This document shows, in pieces, positions 18,115 to 27,491 of a DNA stretch of 64,000 nt. The DNA is taken from positions 310,001 through 374,000 of the forward strand of contig NZ_WWCK01000005.1 in the NCBI RefSeq assembly GCF_009857435.1, in the 5' to 3' direction. How positions within the stretch are numbered: position 1 is the stretch's first letter; each line of letters begins with the position of its first letter. This DNA comes from Duganella rivi. Its GTDB lineage: Bacteria > Pseudomonadota > Gammaproteobacteria > Burkholderiales > Burkholderiaceae_D. Position numbers and translations under genes: made by a program. The notes under the pieces were generated by a model. That model was not told the DNA's origin. It was given only the letters and a program-made list of their open reading frames with translations, and searched no databases.

Positions 18115-18963
18115 ATGCCTGCTCAACTGATCGACGGAGTCGCCCTCTCTAAAAAACTGCGTGCTGAAATTGCTGCACGTGCTGCCGCCCTGACCGCCAA
18201 GGGCAAACAACCCGGCCTGGCCGTGATTATTGTTGGCGACGACCCGGCCAGCCACGTGTACGTGCGCAACAAGGTCAAGGCTTGCGAAGACGCCGGCTTC
18301 TACTCGCTCAAGGAAGAATACCCGGCCGACCTGGCGGAAGCCGCGCTGCTGGAGCGCATTGCCGCGCTGAACGCCGATCCGGCCATCCACGGCATCCTGG
18401 TGCAAATGCCGCTGCCTAAGCATATTGATGCGCACAAGGTCATCGAGGCAATCTCCGTTAAGAAAGACGTGGACGGCTACGCGGTGCTGAGCGCCGGCGA
18501 GCTGATGACTGGTCTGGACGGTTTCCGTCCATGCACCCCGTACGGCTGCATGAAGCTGATCGAGAGCACCGGTGTGGATTTGCGCGGCAAGCATGCGGTA
18601 GTGATTGGCCGCTCCAACACGGTCGGCAAGCCGATGGCGCTGCTGCTCTTGCAAGCTAACGCCACCGTCACCATCTGCCATAGCGCGACCCCGGATATTG
18701 GCGTGTACACCCGCCAGGCTGATGTGGTCGTGGCTGCAACCGGCCGCCGCAACACCCTGACTGCTGATATGGTGAAACCGGGCGCGATCGTGATCGACGT
18801 CGGCATCAACCGTAACGACGAAGGCAAACTGTGCGGCGACGTGGACTTTGACGGCATCAAGGAAGTGGCATCGCACATTACGCCGGTACCAGGCGGCGTG
18901 GGCCCGATGACCATCACCATGCTGTTGATGAACACGGTCGAGGCAGCCGAACGCACGGCATAA
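18115..18963 (+). CDS. folD: Methylenetetrahydrofolate dehydrogenase/cyclohydrolase FolD
   Basis: This bifunctional cytoplasmic enzyme of one-carbon metabolism interconverts 5,10-methylene-, methenyl- and 10-formyl-tetrahydrofolate using NADP. Its 282 residues match the usual length. Signatures are the catalytic region [39 protein letters not shown] for NADP binding and the C-terminal [15 protein letters not shown]. It is followed after 16 bases by the oligopeptidase gene and is divergent from aceE. Confidence 0.97.
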   Translation: MPAQLIDGVALSKKLRAEIAARAAALTAKGKQPGLAVIIVGDDPASHVYVRNKVKACEDAGFYSLKEEYPADLAEAALLERIAALNADPAIHGILVQMPLPKHIDAHKVIEAISVKKDVDGYAVLSAGELMTGLDGFRPCTPYGCMKLIESTGVDLRGKHAVVIGRSNTVGKPMALLLLQANATVTICHSATPDIGVYTRQADVVVAATGRRNTLTADMVKPGAIVIDVGINRNDEGKLCGDVDFDGIKEVASHITPVPGGVGPMTITMLLMNTVEAAERTA

Positions 18964-18979
18964 CTAAATAGGAACCAAG

Positions 18980-21052
18980 ATGACTGACAAAAATCCCCTG
19001 CTCGACTTCAGCGGCCTGCCGCGTTTTGACGCCATCAAGCCGGAGCACGTAACACCGGCCATCGACGAACTGCTGGCCAAGAGCCGCGCCGTGGTGGAGC
19101 AGCTGCAAGCGCCATCCGACACCGTCAGCTGGAACAGCTTCGTCACGCCGCTGGAAAACGCCACCGAGCTGCTGGGCCGTGCATGGGGCATCGTCAGTCA
19201 TCTGAACAACGTGGTGGACACGCCGGAACTGCGCGCCGTCTACAACGAGAACCAACCGAAAGTGACCGAGTTCTGGACTGAACTGGGCCAGAACGAAGCG
19301 CTGTTCGCCAAATATAAAGCACTGCGCGCCTCGGCCGAGTTCGACACCTTGTCGCCGGCCCGCAAGCGCATCATCGAAAACGCCATCCGCGATTTCCGCA
19401 TGGGCGGCGCCGAACTGCCGGAAGATAAAAAAGCCCGCTTCGCCGCCATCCAGGAAGAACACGCGATGACCTCCACGCGCTTCTCGGAAAACGTGCTGGA
19501 CGCCACCAACGACTACAAGCTGCTGGTCACCGACGAAGCCGACCTGGCCGGCCTGCCGGAGGACGTCAAAGCCGCCGCCCGCGCCGCAGCGGAAAAAGAA
19601 AACAAGCAAGGCTGGGAATTCTCGCTGCACTTCCCGTCCTACTACCCGATCCTGCAATTCGCCGACAAGCGCGAACTGCGCGAAACCATCTACCGCGCCA
19701 ACGCCACCAAGGCCTCCGAGCAAGGCGACGTGTTCAGCAAAAAGGAAGAGTGGGACAACACCCAAAACATCGTCACCCTGCTGAAGCTGCGCGATGAAGA
19801 AGCCAAGCTGCTCGGCTATAACAACTTCGCCGAAGTCTCGCTGGTGCCGAAGATGGCCAAGTCGCCTGACGAAGTGATCGCCTTCCTCGAAGACCTCGCC
19901 AAGCGCGCGCGTCCGTTCGCGGAAAAAGATCTGGCCGAGCTGCGCACGTTCGCCAAGGAAGAACTCGGCATCGACGACCTGAAGGCATGGGACATCCCTT
20001 ACGCTTCCGAGAAGCTGCAAGAACGCCGCTACGCCTTCTCGGCGCAGGAAGTGAAGCAGTACTTCCCTGAACACAAAGTGGTCGATGGCCTGTTCCGCCT
20101 GATCCAGAACCTGTTCAACGTCGAAATCAAAACCGACCAAGCACCCGTATGGCACAAGGACGTGCGCTTCTTCCGCATCGAGCGCAACGGCAAGCTGATC
20201 GGCCAGTTCTACCTCGACCTGTACGCCCGCGCCGGCAAGAGCGGCGGCGCATGGATGGACGACGCACGCGGCCGCCGCGCCGACGCAGCCAACGTCCAAA
20301 CGCCAGTCGCTTACCTGACCTGCAACTTCACCGAGCCGGCAGTAGTGGATGGCGTGGCCAAGCCATCGCTGTTCACCCACGATGAAGTGACCACGCTGTT
20401 CCACGAATTCGGCCACGGCCTGCACCACATGCTGACGCAGGTGGATGAGCTGGGCGTGTCCGGCATCTCCGGCGTGGAATGGGATGCGGTGGAACTGCCG
20501 TCGCAGTTCATGGAAAACTTCTGCTGGGAATGGGAAGTGCTGGAACACATGACCGCGCACGCTGTCACCGGCGAGCCGCTGCCGCGCGCGCTGTACGACA
20601 AGATGCTGGCCGCGAAGAACTACCAGTCCGGCCTGCAAACGCTGCGCCAGGTGGAGTTCTCGCTGCTGGACATGCACCTGCACTACGACTACGACGCCAG
20701 CACCGGCAAGACCGTGCAGCAGTTGATCGATGAAGTGCGCAGCAAATTCTCGCTGGTGATTCCGCCGTCGTTCAACCGCTTCCAGAATTCCTTCGGCCAT
20801 ATTTTTGCTGGTGGTTACGCGGCAGGCTATTACAGCTACAAGTGGGCAGAAGTTTTGTCGGCCGACGCTTATGCTGCCTTTGAAGAAGCCCAGAAGCTGG
20901 GCCCGGCCGCCGTGTCGGAAACCGGCAAGCGCTACCTCGCGGAAATTCTGTCGGTCGGCGGTTCGCGTCCTGCACTGGAATCGTTCACCGCCTTCCGTGG
21001 CCGCGAGCCTAGCATCGACGCACTGTTACGCCACAGCGGCATGGCCGCTTAA
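18980..21052 (+). CDS. prlC: Oligopeptidase A (M3 metallopeptidase)
   Basis: This 690-residue cytoplasmic zinc peptidase degrades short peptides, including cleaved signal peptides. The HExxH site is in TLFHEFGHGLHHML, followed by the third zinc ligand in GVEWDAVELPSQFMENF. The N-terminal segment (PRFDAIKPEHVTPAID) is typical of PrlC/OpdA. It lies 16 bases after folD and is probably co-transcribed with it. Confidence 0.95.
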   Translation: MTDKNPLLDFSGLPRFDAIKPEHVTPAIDELLAKSRAVVEQLQAPSDTVSWNSFVTPLENATELLGRAWGIVSHLNNVVDTPELRAVYNENQPKVTEFWTELGQNEALFAKYKALRASAEFDTLSPARKRIIENAIRDFRMGGAELPEDKKARFAAIQEEHAMTSTRFSENVLDATNDYKLLVTDEADLAGLPEDVKAAARAAAEKENKQGWEFSLHFPSYYPILQFADKRELRETIYRANATKASEQGDVFSKKEEWDNTQNIVTLLKLRDEEAKLLGYNNFAEVSLVPKMAKSPDEVIAFLEDLAKRARPFAEKDLAELRTFAKEELGIDDLKAWDIPYASEKLQERRYAFSAQEVKQYFPEHKVVDGLFRLIQNLFNVEIKTDQAPVWHKDVRFFRIERNGKLIGQFYLDLYARAGKSGGAWMDDARGRRADAANVQTPVAYLTCNFTEPAVVDGVAKPSLFTHDEVTTLFHEFGHGLHHMLTQVDELGVSGISGVEWDAVELPSQFMENFCWEWEVLEHMTAHAVTGEPLPRALYDKMLAAKNYQSGLQTLRQVEFSLLDMHLHYDYDASTGKTVQQLIDEVRSKFSLVIPPSFNRFQNSFGHIFAGGYAAGYYSYKWAEVLSADAYAAFEEAQKLGPAAVSETGKRYLAEILSVGGSRPALESFTAFRGREPSIDALLRHSGMAA

Positions 21053-21153
21053 CAATCGCGTAGACCTCTCTCTTTAGTACCTCTCCCGTAAGCCGCTCGG
21101 TAGCAACATCGATGCCAGCGGCTTGCGGCGTTTTCGCATACACTGGATTTACC

Positions 21154-21585
21154 ATGACACGCATCGACTTCCACACCAATGTACCGGATAAAGTAGCCTA
21201 CGCCTGCCGCCTCGTGCGCAAGGCTTGGGCCGCTAACAACCGCGTGGTGCTGATGACGGAAGATAGCGCGCAACTGGCAGAACTTAATGCGGCGATGTGG
21301 GATTTTTCTGCGACGGATTACCTGCCGCACGTGCTCGTCTCTGACGAGCTGGCGGCGCAGACGCCGATTCTGTTGACGGACTCGGATGAGGCGGAATTAC
21401 CACACACGCACAAAGAATTATTGGTCAATTTATCGCGCCGCACGCCGCGCAACATTGCGCACTTTACGCGCATGATAGAAGTAATTTCCTCCGAAGAGGA
21501 TGATGCGGCTGCCGGCCGCAAGCGTTATGTCGCATACAAGCAGCAAGACTATCCACTTACCCACTTTGTCACAGGAAAATCATGA
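21154..21585 (+). CDS. holC: DNA polymerase III subunit chi
   Basis: The 143-residue chi subunit binds SSB and, through psi, the clamp loader of the replicative polymerase. The start MTRIDFHTNVPDKVAYACRL and the stretch AWAANNRVVLMTED are typical of HolC, as is the C-terminal YVAYKQQDYPLTHF. An upstream in-frame ATG at 21112 is rejected, since family members start at MTRIDF. Its stop overlaps the next start (ATGA), so the two genes are coupled. Confidence 0.92.
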   Translation: MTRIDFHTNVPDKVAYACRLVRKAWAANNRVVLMTEDSAQLAELNAAMWDFSATDYLPHVLVSDELAAQTPILLTDSDEAELPHTHKELLVNLSRRTPRNIAHFTRMIEVISSEEDDAAAGRKRYVAYKQQDYPLTHFVTGKS

Positions 21586-21962
21586 GCCAAGCATCGTTTG
21601 ACGCAAGTATCCCTGTACTGACGGAAGTCCTGAAAGCGCAGCCGCTGAGCGATGAGGCGGCCGCGCCGCCGCCACCGGCCTCGGCCGCCGACCAGCTGGA
21701 GGCTGCAGCCATCGACGGCTGGACTGACGCGGAATGGGCGGTGATGGAGCACCGTCTGTCGGTACGCATCATGCACCAGCTGCAGTCGCGCGTGGACTTC
21801 GTGCTCGAGCAGCGCATCAAGGACAGCATGGCCGAAGTGCTGAGCCATGCCTTGCATGACCTGACCAATGAAATCCGCATCGGCCTGCATGACACCATCG
21901 AGAAGATCGTCTCGCGCGCGGTCGCGCAAGAACTCACGCATCTGCAAGCACAGAAAAAGTAA
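21582..21962 (+). CDS. Conserved hypothetical protein coupled to holC
   Basis: The 126-residue protein starts on the ATGA overlap with holC. The N-terminal 40 residues are acidic with a Pro/Ala stretch. The rest (WTDAEWAVMEHRLSVRIMHQ through ALHDLTNEIRIGLHDTIEKI) is strongly helical, probably a coiled coil. Genes of this kind follow holC in other Burkholderiales, and I recall the label DUF2486 for them without being able to confirm it. No enzymatic motif is present. A link to replication is suggested only by the coupling. Confidence 0.75.
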   Translation: MSQASFDASIPVLTEVLKAQPLSDEAAAPPPPASAADQLEAAAIDGWTDAEWAVMEHRLSVRIMHQLQSRVDFVLEQRIKDSMAEVLSHALHDLTNEIRIGLHDTIEKIVSRAVAQELTHLQAQKK

Positions 21963-21976
21963 CTCCTCCCTTGCGT

Positions 21977-22000
21977 CCGCGCACCCATCGTGGTGCGCGG
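21977..22000 (+). terminator. GC-rich hairpin after the holC operon
   Basis: CCGCGCACC and GGTGCGCGG pair across a six-base loop, 15 bases after the stop at 21962. No T tract follows, so intrinsic termination is uncertain; it may mark the 3' end of the mRNA in another way. Confidence 0.45.
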
Positions 22001-22138
22001 GCCGCACCTCTCTGAAGCATGTTTGCATCAAATCAGGGAAACGCTCCAAAAAAGTACAAAACCTCCGGTTTGCCGCTTTGCGCCGCCAAAAATTTGTTGT
22101 ACCTTGGTGGCCTTGCATACAACTTTGGAGATTGTCAC

Positions 22139-23272
22139 ATGCAGTTCAAATTCATTCCTCTCGCCATCGCTCTGGCCTTTGCCGGCAGCGCTGGTGCGCA
22201 AGAAGTGATCAAGATCGGTCACGTCGGCCCTGTCTCCGGCCCTTCAGCACACCTTGGCAAAGACAATGAAAACGGCGCCAAAATGGCGGTCGAGGACTTG
22301 AATGCCAAAGGCATCAAGATCGACGGCAAGCCGGTGAAATTCGTACTGCAACTGGAAGACGACGGCAGCGATCCCAAGCAAGGCACGGCAGTCGCGCAGA
22401 AGCTGGTCGACGCCAAAGTGAACGGCGTGATCGGCCACCTGAACTCCGGCACCTCCATCCCTGCCTCCAAGATTTACCACGACGCCGGCATCCCGCAAAT
22501 TTCGCCGGCCACCACCCAGACCAAGTACACCCAGCAGGGCTTCAAGTCGGCGTTCCGCGTGGTCGCCAACGACGCCAAACTGGGCGGCTCGCTGGGCAGC
22601 TACGCCATCACCAAGCTGGGCGCGAAGAAGATCGCCGTGATCGACGACCGCACCGCTTACGGCCAGGGCGTGGCCGATGAATTCGTCAAGGCCGCCAAGA
22701 AGGCAGCGCCGGGCGCCGAGTTCACCAAGGAATTCACCAACGACAAGGCCACCGACTTCAACGCCATCCTGACCAAGATTAAAGCCAAGAACCCTGACCT
22801 GGTATTCTTCGGCGGCATGGACTCGGTAGGCGGCCCGCTGCTGCGCCAAATGAAGGCGCTGGGCATCAACGCCAAGTACATGGGTGGCGACGGCATCTGC
22901 ACCGAATCGCTGCCTAAGCTGGCCGGCACTGCGGCTGCCAACGGCGTGGTCACTTGCGCGGAAGCTGGCGGCGTCACTGCCGAACAGCAGAAGGGTATGG
23001 ATGATTTCGTGGCGCGCTACAAGAAGAAGTACAACGCCGACGTGCAGATCTACTCGCCGTATGTGTACGACGCTGTGATGGCCATGGCGACCGCCATGCA
23101 GGAAGCCAAGTCCTCGCAGCCGGCCAAGTACCTGCCGTTCCTGCAGAAGATCAAGTACCAGGGCGTGACCGGCCTGATCGCCTTTGACGACAAGGGCGAC
23201 ATCAAGGACGGCGCGCTGACCTTGTTCACTTACACCGACGGTAAGAAGACCAAGATCGAGGTAATTCACTAA
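22139..23272 (+). CDS. Branched-chain amino acid ABC transporter binding protein (LivJ/K-like)
   Basis: The 377-residue periplasmic binding protein has a cleavable signal (MQFKFIPLAIALAFAGSAGA) and begins mature as QEVIKIGHVGPVSGPSAHLG, the typical start of type-I Leu/Ile/Val-binding proteins. Further landmarks are LVDAKVNGVIGHLNSGTSIP and KKIAVIDDRTAYGQGVADEF. TTTGGAG lies before the ATG at 22139. No permease or ATPase gene is adjacent, so it either shares a LivHMGF system encoded elsewhere or is an orphan receptor. A strong terminator follows directly. Confidence 0.93.
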   Translation: MQFKFIPLAIALAFAGSAGAQEVIKIGHVGPVSGPSAHLGKDNENGAKMAVEDLNAKGIKIDGKPVKFVLQLEDDGSDPKQGTAVAQKLVDAKVNGVIGHLNSGTSIPASKIYHDAGIPQISPATTQTKYTQQGFKSAFRVVANDAKLGGSLGSYAITKLGAKKIAVIDDRTAYGQGVADEFVKAAKKAAPGAEFTKEFTNDKATDFNAILTKIKAKNPDLVFFGGMDSVGGPLLRQMKALGINAKYMGGDGICTESLPKLAGTAAANGVVTCAEAGGVTAEQQKGMDDFVARYKKKYNADVQIYSPYVYDAVMAMATAMQEAKSSQPAKYLPFLQKIKYQGVTGLIAFDDKGDIKDGALTLFTYTDGKKTKIEVIH

Positions 23273-23273
23273 G

Positions 23274-23300
23274 AAAAAAGCGCCCTAGGGCGCTTTTTTT
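23274..23300. terminator. Bidirectional rho-independent terminator
   Basis: AAAAAAGCGCCC pairs with GGGCGCTTTTTT across a TA centre, immediately after the binding-protein stop. With A and T tracts on both sides it can serve both that gene and the convergent cytochrome gene. Confidence 0.9.
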
Positions 23301-23304
23301 TAGG

Positions 23305-23625
23305 TCATTTCTGAGCCAGAACCCATTTCACGAGGGTCTTGGCTTCGGCCTCGTTCACTTGTGGATTGGCTGGCATAGGGATGGCACCCCACACGCCCGT
23401 ACCGCCTTTGATTACCTTGGTAACCAGCTTGGCTTCCGCGTCCTTCTGGCCTGCGTACTTGGCGGCGACGTCTTTGTAAGCAGGACCAACCAGCTTGCTG
23501 GCGACGGCGTGGCAAGCCATGCAGTTCTTGGCCTTGGCCAGATCCGCGCCGGCGTCCGCCATGGCGGCCTGCGAAGCGAAGGCCGATGCCAGTACTACCC
23601 CAACCATCATCAAATTTCGTTTCAT
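23305..23625 (-). CDS. Small periplasmic c-type cytochrome (c-551/c8 type)
   Basis: The 106-residue precursor has a signal peptide ending near AFASQAAMADA, then a single haem motif CMACH and a distal methionine in GAIPMPANPQV. Size and motif order match the cytochrome c-551/c-552 electron carriers. The start at 23625 is chosen because the signal peptide begins there and GGAG lies upstream. The terminator just beyond its stop is shared with the convergent binding-protein gene. Confidence 0.9.
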   Translation of the reverse strand: MKRNLMMVGVVLASAFASQAAMADAGADLAKAKNCMACHAVASKLVGPAYKDVAAKYAGQKDAEAKLVTKVIKGGTGVWGAIPMPANPQVNEAEAKTLVKWVLAQK

Positions 23626-23716
23626 TGTATTCTCCAAGTGAGTGCTACTAAAATTCACTGGCCATTTTACCGCTTTTTTCCGTATTACTTGTAAGATGGA
23701 GGCAAAGGAGGAAATC

Positions 23717-23938
23717 ATGCCACTGATCCTATTGATCGTCGCTTTAGTCGCGTTGCGCTACTTTGAAGTGTGGAAGTTTGCCGAATTATCCTGGTGGGCG
23801 ATCGGCGCCCTGATGGTGCTGGCTTTCCTGTGGTTTGAATTCCTGGAACCGATGCTGGGCTTCGACAAGCGCAAAGCCCATAATGAGGACGAAAAACGCC
23901 GCAAGGCCCGCGTCAGTAAAACCTTCGACAAGAAATGA
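23717..23938 (+). CDS. Small Trp-rich membrane protein
   Basis: The 73-residue protein has two hydrophobic stretches (MPLILLIVALVALRYFEVW and WWAIGALMVLAFLWFEFLEP) and a basic, charged tail (KRKAHNEDEKRRKARVSK). Size and pattern match the small Trp-rich proteins of betaproteobacteria (TIGR04438 from memory); function unknown. An excellent ribosome site (AAAGGAGG) fixes the start at 23717. Confidence 0.8.
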   Translation: MPLILLIVALVALRYFEVWKFAELSWWAIGALMVLAFLWFEFLEPMLGFDKRKAHNEDEKRRKARVSKTFDKK

Positions 23939-23950
23939 TCCGGCCGCCGC

Positions 23951-26461
23951 CTAACCCGGCAGCGCCATGCACTTGGCCAGCGCGGCGCGCAATTCGCGCA
24001 GCTTGGGCGGTTTGCTGAGCACCATGTCGACATGCACCGGTGTCCCGTCGCTATCCGGAATCAGGCGCTGCCCCCAGCCGGTCAGCAACATCACCGGCAC
24101 CGCCGGCGCCATCCTTTTCACCGTCTCGGCCACTTTGCGGCCATCCACATAAGGCATGCCCAGGTCGGTGATAACCACTGAGAACGGCTGACCGGCTGCC
24201 GCCGCCGCGCTGAAGTGGGCAATGCCATCCTCGCCGCCATCGGCCGCGGTGACCGCATGGCCGTCGAGCGTCAGGATTTCGGTCAGCGAGGCCAGCAAGG
24301 TCGGGTCGTCATCAACGATCAGTATCCGCAGCGGCGCCAGCGGTAAGGCCGGGGCTGCCGCGGGGGGCGGCGCCGGCGCCGCGTCCGCCACCGGGAAACA
24401 CAGCGCGACGCAGGTGCCCCCCTGTGGCCGCGAGTCGATCTCGATGCGGCCGCCATGCCGTTCAATCATGCCATAGACGGTGGCCAGTCCCAACCCGGTG
24501 CCGCGCTCGCCCTTGGTGGTGAAGAACGGCTCCATGCAGCGGCGCTGGGTTTGCTCATCCATGCCGCAGCCGCTGTCGCGCACTTCAACCCGCACTTCAC
24601 CGGCGCCTTCACGCGCCTGGTAGCTGGTGCGCAGGATCAGGCTGCCACCGTCCGGCATCGCATCAACGGCGTTGAACACCAGATTGGTGAGGGCCTCGCG
24701 AATCTCCCCCTCGACACCCAGAATCGACGGCAACTGCGGGTCGAGCTGCTGCTGCACGGTGATAACGACGCCGCGCTGCTGGGGCATGTCGGACCAGCGC
24801 GCCCGGGTCAGATCGACCACCTGCCCCACCATCAGGTTGGCGTTGACTGTGCTGAGCATCAGTTGCGGCTCGCGCTGGCGGTAGAATTCGCGCATCCGCG
24901 CTACCGTCGCACCGACATCGTCGATGGCGCGCTCGATGACCTGCAAGCTGGCACGGCCGCGCTCGCTCAAGCCCGGCTCGTTTTCCAGCAAGGCTTCGGC
25001 ATACAGGCCGATCGGCGCGATGGCGTTATTGATGTCATGGGCGATGCCGCTGGCCATCTGGCCGAGCGCGCGCAGCCGCTCCTGGCGCGTCACCTGGGCC
25101 TGGCTGTGGCTGAGTTCGTCATAGGCCTGCTGCAAGGTGCTGTACAAGCGCGCCTGGTTGGCTGCCAGCGCCACATGCTCGCTCAGGTGGCGCAGGAATT
25201 CGCAGTCGCTGCTGGAAAAACTGTGCGGCTGGCGGCGCGCCACCACCAGCACCCCGAAGACCGTGCTTTCCGCCAGCAGCGGCGCCAGCACCAGCGCCGC
25301 CAGCCCGGCGCCGGCCAGGCGCTGCGGGAACGGAAAATTGATCGGGCCGATGTCCGGCTCATACACCAGTTGCCCGGCCACGCAACGCGACAGGCCATTA
25401 CGGTCGATCGGGATGCGGGCCGCCTCCCCCATGGCCAGCGCCATCGACAGGTCATAGCTGCGCACGCCGACGCAGCTGACCACCAGCTCGCCGTCGCGAT
25501 ACAGGCAGATGGCGCCGAAATCGACCGGTAGCTGGTCCTCCAGGCTGCGCACCACCACCTGGAAGATACTGCGCAAGTCCTGCCGTTCGCCGATCGAGCG
25601 GGTGATCTGGTGCAGCAGCTGCATGCGGCTCAACTGGGCCAGCACATGCGCCTCGGCGGCCTGGCGCTCGGCCACTTCACGCTGCAGCGCCTGGTTGGCC
25701 TGCTGCAGCGTGTTGCGCGACACCGTACTCTGACGCAAACGTTCGACCATCAGGTTGAAGGCACGCGCCAGGTGGCCGATTTCATCGTCCGAGCGCAAGT
25801 CGACGGCAAAGTCCAGGCTGCCGCTACCGACCACTTCGGTGGCCTGGTGCAGCCGCGCCAGCGGCGCCGTCACGCTGCGGATGGTCAGTCCCATTGCCGC
25901 CAGCACCACCGCCAGCGTCAGGCTACCGAGGGCGCCGCCGGCCAGCAGCGTATCCTGCTGGGCCGCCAGGATATTGCCGCGGCTCAGCCGCGCCAACTCA
26001 TCGGCATCCGACATCATGTCCTGCGAGCGATTGACGATCTGCGCCGTCAGGCGCGCTTCCAGCGCCTGCAGGATGGCGCCGCGCTGCGGCTGGTTCTGCA
26101 GCTCATCCGGAAGTCCCTGCAGCTCGGCGAAGAGCTTGCCGATCGACTGGTGGCGCTGGCGCAGTTGGCCCAGCAGCGACTGTTCGTACCGGTCCTCAAA
26201 CTCGCGCCCGGCAGCCAGCAGCGCGCCCAGCGAGCGATGCTGTTGCAGCCACTGCAAGCGGCTGCGCGCCTGGTGCTGCCAGACATATTCCAGCGTCAGC
26301 ACGCGCAGCCCGGCGGCCTCCCGCAACACCTCGCCGGTCAGCTCGGACTTACGCATCTCGCTGCGCAGGCGCAGCGCGGTATGGGTGAAGGTGGCCGCCA
26401 TCACCAGCAGCAGCACGAAGCTGCACCATTGGGCCAGTCGCAAACGGGTCGCGATCTTCAC
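23951..26461 (-). CDS. Membrane hybrid histidine kinase: HAMP, GAF, kinase, receiver
   Basis: The 836-residue sensor has transmembrane helices near residues 10-26 and 172-195 enclosing a helical periplasmic domain of about 145 residues. HAMP follows (about 193-245), then a coiled coil, a GAF domain (about 285-435), a HisKA dimerisation helix with His 475 in ASGIAHDINNAIAP, an HATPase domain with GERGTGLGLATVYGM, and a C-terminal receiver with phospho-acceptor Asp near 766 in VVITDLGMPYVDG. The GTG start at 26461, 8 bases after the upstream stop, is supported by where the first membrane helix begins. It is the last gene of a three-gene operon with a binding protein and a second kinase. No DNA-binding output domain is present. 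Confidence 0.85.
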   Translation of the reverse strand: MKIATRLRLAQWCSFVLLLVMAATFTHTALRLRSEMRKSELTGEVLREAAGLRVLTLEYVWQHQARSRLQWLQQHRSLGALLAAGREFEDRYEQSLLGQLRQRHQSIGKLFAELQGLPDELQNQPQRGAILQALEARLTAQIVNRSQDMMSDADELARLSRGNILAAQQDTLLAGGALGSLTLAVVLAAMGLTIRSVTAPLARLHQATEVVGSGSLDFAVDLRSDDEIGHLARAFNLMVERLRQSTVSRNTLQQANQALQREVAERQAAEAHVLAQLSRMQLLHQITRSIGERQDLRSIFQVVVRSLEDQLPVDFGAICLYRDGELVVSCVGVRSYDLSMALAMGEAARIPIDRNGLSRCVAGQLVYEPDIGPINFPFPQRLAGAGLAALVLAPLLAESTVFGVLVVARRQPHSFSSSDCEFLRHLSEHVALAANQARLYSTLQQAYDELSHSQAQVTRQERLRALGQMASGIAHDINNAIAPIGLYAEALLENEPGLSERGRASLQVIERAIDDVGATVARMREFYRQREPQLMLSTVNANLMVGQVVDLTRARWSDMPQQRGVVITVQQQLDPQLPSILGVEGEIREALTNLVFNAVDAMPDGGSLILRTSYQAREGAGEVRVEVRDSGCGMDEQTQRRCMEPFFTTKGERGTGLGLATVYGMIERHGGRIEIDSRPQGGTCVALCFPVADAAPAPPPAAAPALPLAPLRILIVDDDPTLLASLTEILTLDGHAVTAADGGEDGIAHFSAAAAAGQPFSVVITDLGMPYVDGRKVAETVKRMAPAVPVMLLTGWGQRLIPDSDGTPVHVDMVLSKPPKLRELRAALAKCMALPG

Positions 26462-26469
26462 GCCGCCGC

Positions 26470-27480
26470 CTAATGCAGCACCGACACCGCCGAGGGCCGC
26501 ACTGCCAGCATGCCGTCGAGGTACAGGTAGTCGAGGAAATTGGGCGGCGCCGCCTCGCTCACCAGCCCGCTTTTGACGGCCCAGCGTGCCTGGTCCTCGA
26601 GCGTAAACAGCAAGCTCTGCTCGAGTTCGATCCCGAAGCGGTGCGCCGGCCACTCGGCCAGCATGGCGGCCCGCCGCGACGGCGACAGTCGCGGCAGCAG
26701 CGCCAGCACCTGTTCCGGATGCTGCTGGCAATAGCGACCGCCCTGCCACAACGCCTGCAGCAGGCGCTGCACCAGCTGCGGCTGTAGCCCCAGGTCGGCG
26801 CGGCGGGCCACCATGTGGTACTGGCTTTCATACACATCCGGGCCGGAAAAGCGCAGCGCCAGCGGGCCCAACTGATCCTCGATCTCGCCCAGGAAAGGAT
26901 CCCAGCCGCTGACGGCGTCGACCTCGCCTGACTGCAGCGCGGCCAGCAGCGCTTCGGGCGGATAGTTACGCAGTTGCACGTCGTCGCTGTCCAGGCGCTG
27001 GCGGTTCAGCAACAGGTCCAGCGCGAAATGGGCCGAGGTGCTGAGGCTGACGCCGATGCGTTTGCCGGCCAGGTCGCTGGCCTGACGAATGCCGCGGTCG
27101 CGCCGCGCCACCACACCATGGTCCTGGCCGGTGTGATAGATGGTGCTGAAAATCTGCACCGGCGCCCCGCGCAGGGCGGCAAACATCACCGGAATTTCTG
27201 CCACTGTGGCGTAGTCGGCCTGTTGTGCCAGCAGCGCCGCGAGCGCCGCCTTGCCGCTGCTGTAGGGCAGCACCCGCACCTGTAACTGCTGGTTGGTGAA
27301 ATAGCCCTGGCGCTGTGCCGCCAGCACCGGGCAGCTGCCGAGATAAGCGGTATTGGTGGCAATGGTCAGCGCCGCCGGTGCCAGGCTGACTGCGGCTGGC
27401 CGCCGCCATAGCGCCAGCGCCAGCAAGGCCAGCAGCGCCACCAGCACCGTCCCGCCCACCCACCAGCGCCAATGCCTCAT
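26470..27480 (-). CDS. NMT1/THI5-like substrate-binding protein, probably membrane-anchored
   Basis: The 336-residue protein of the NitT/TauT/SsuA type starts with a single hydrophobic helix (WWVGGTVLVALLALLALAL) and continues with the type-II binding fold: TIATNTAYLGSCPVLAAQRQ, VAEIPVMFAALRGAPVQIFS and SDLAGKRIGVSLSTSAHFAL. No lipoprotein Cys and no clear cleavage site is seen, so the helix may be an anchor. GGGGAGG precedes ATG 27480. It lies between two kinase genes (gaps of 11 and 8 bases), and no ABC permease or ATPase is nearby. It therefore probably serves as a ligand receptor for the kinases rather than for transport (inference). Confidence 0.82.
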   Translation of the reverse strand: MRHWRWWVGGTVLVALLALLALALWRRPAAVSLAPAALTIATNTAYLGSCPVLAAQRQGYFTNQQLQVRVLPYSSGKAALAALLAQQADYATVAEIPVMFAALRGAPVQIFSTIYHTGQDHGVVARRDRGIRQASDLAGKRIGVSLSTSAHFALDLLLNRQRLDSDDVQLRNYPPEALLAALQSGEVDAVSGWDPFLGEIEDQLGPLALRFSGPDVYESQYHMVARRADLGLQPQLVQRLLQALWQGGRYCQQHPEQVLALLPRLSPSRRAAMLAEWPAHRFGIELEQSLLFTLEDQARWAVKSGLVSEAAPPNFLDYLYLDGMLAVRPSAVSVLH

Positions 27481-27491
27481 GGCCGCCTCCC

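Noticed and set aside
18914-20800. 628-codon frame opposite oligopeptidase A, and similar ones opposite lpd (11357-13090) and ilvD (28822-30702)
   Set aside because: All lie entirely within well-supported genes on the other strand and lack domain content.
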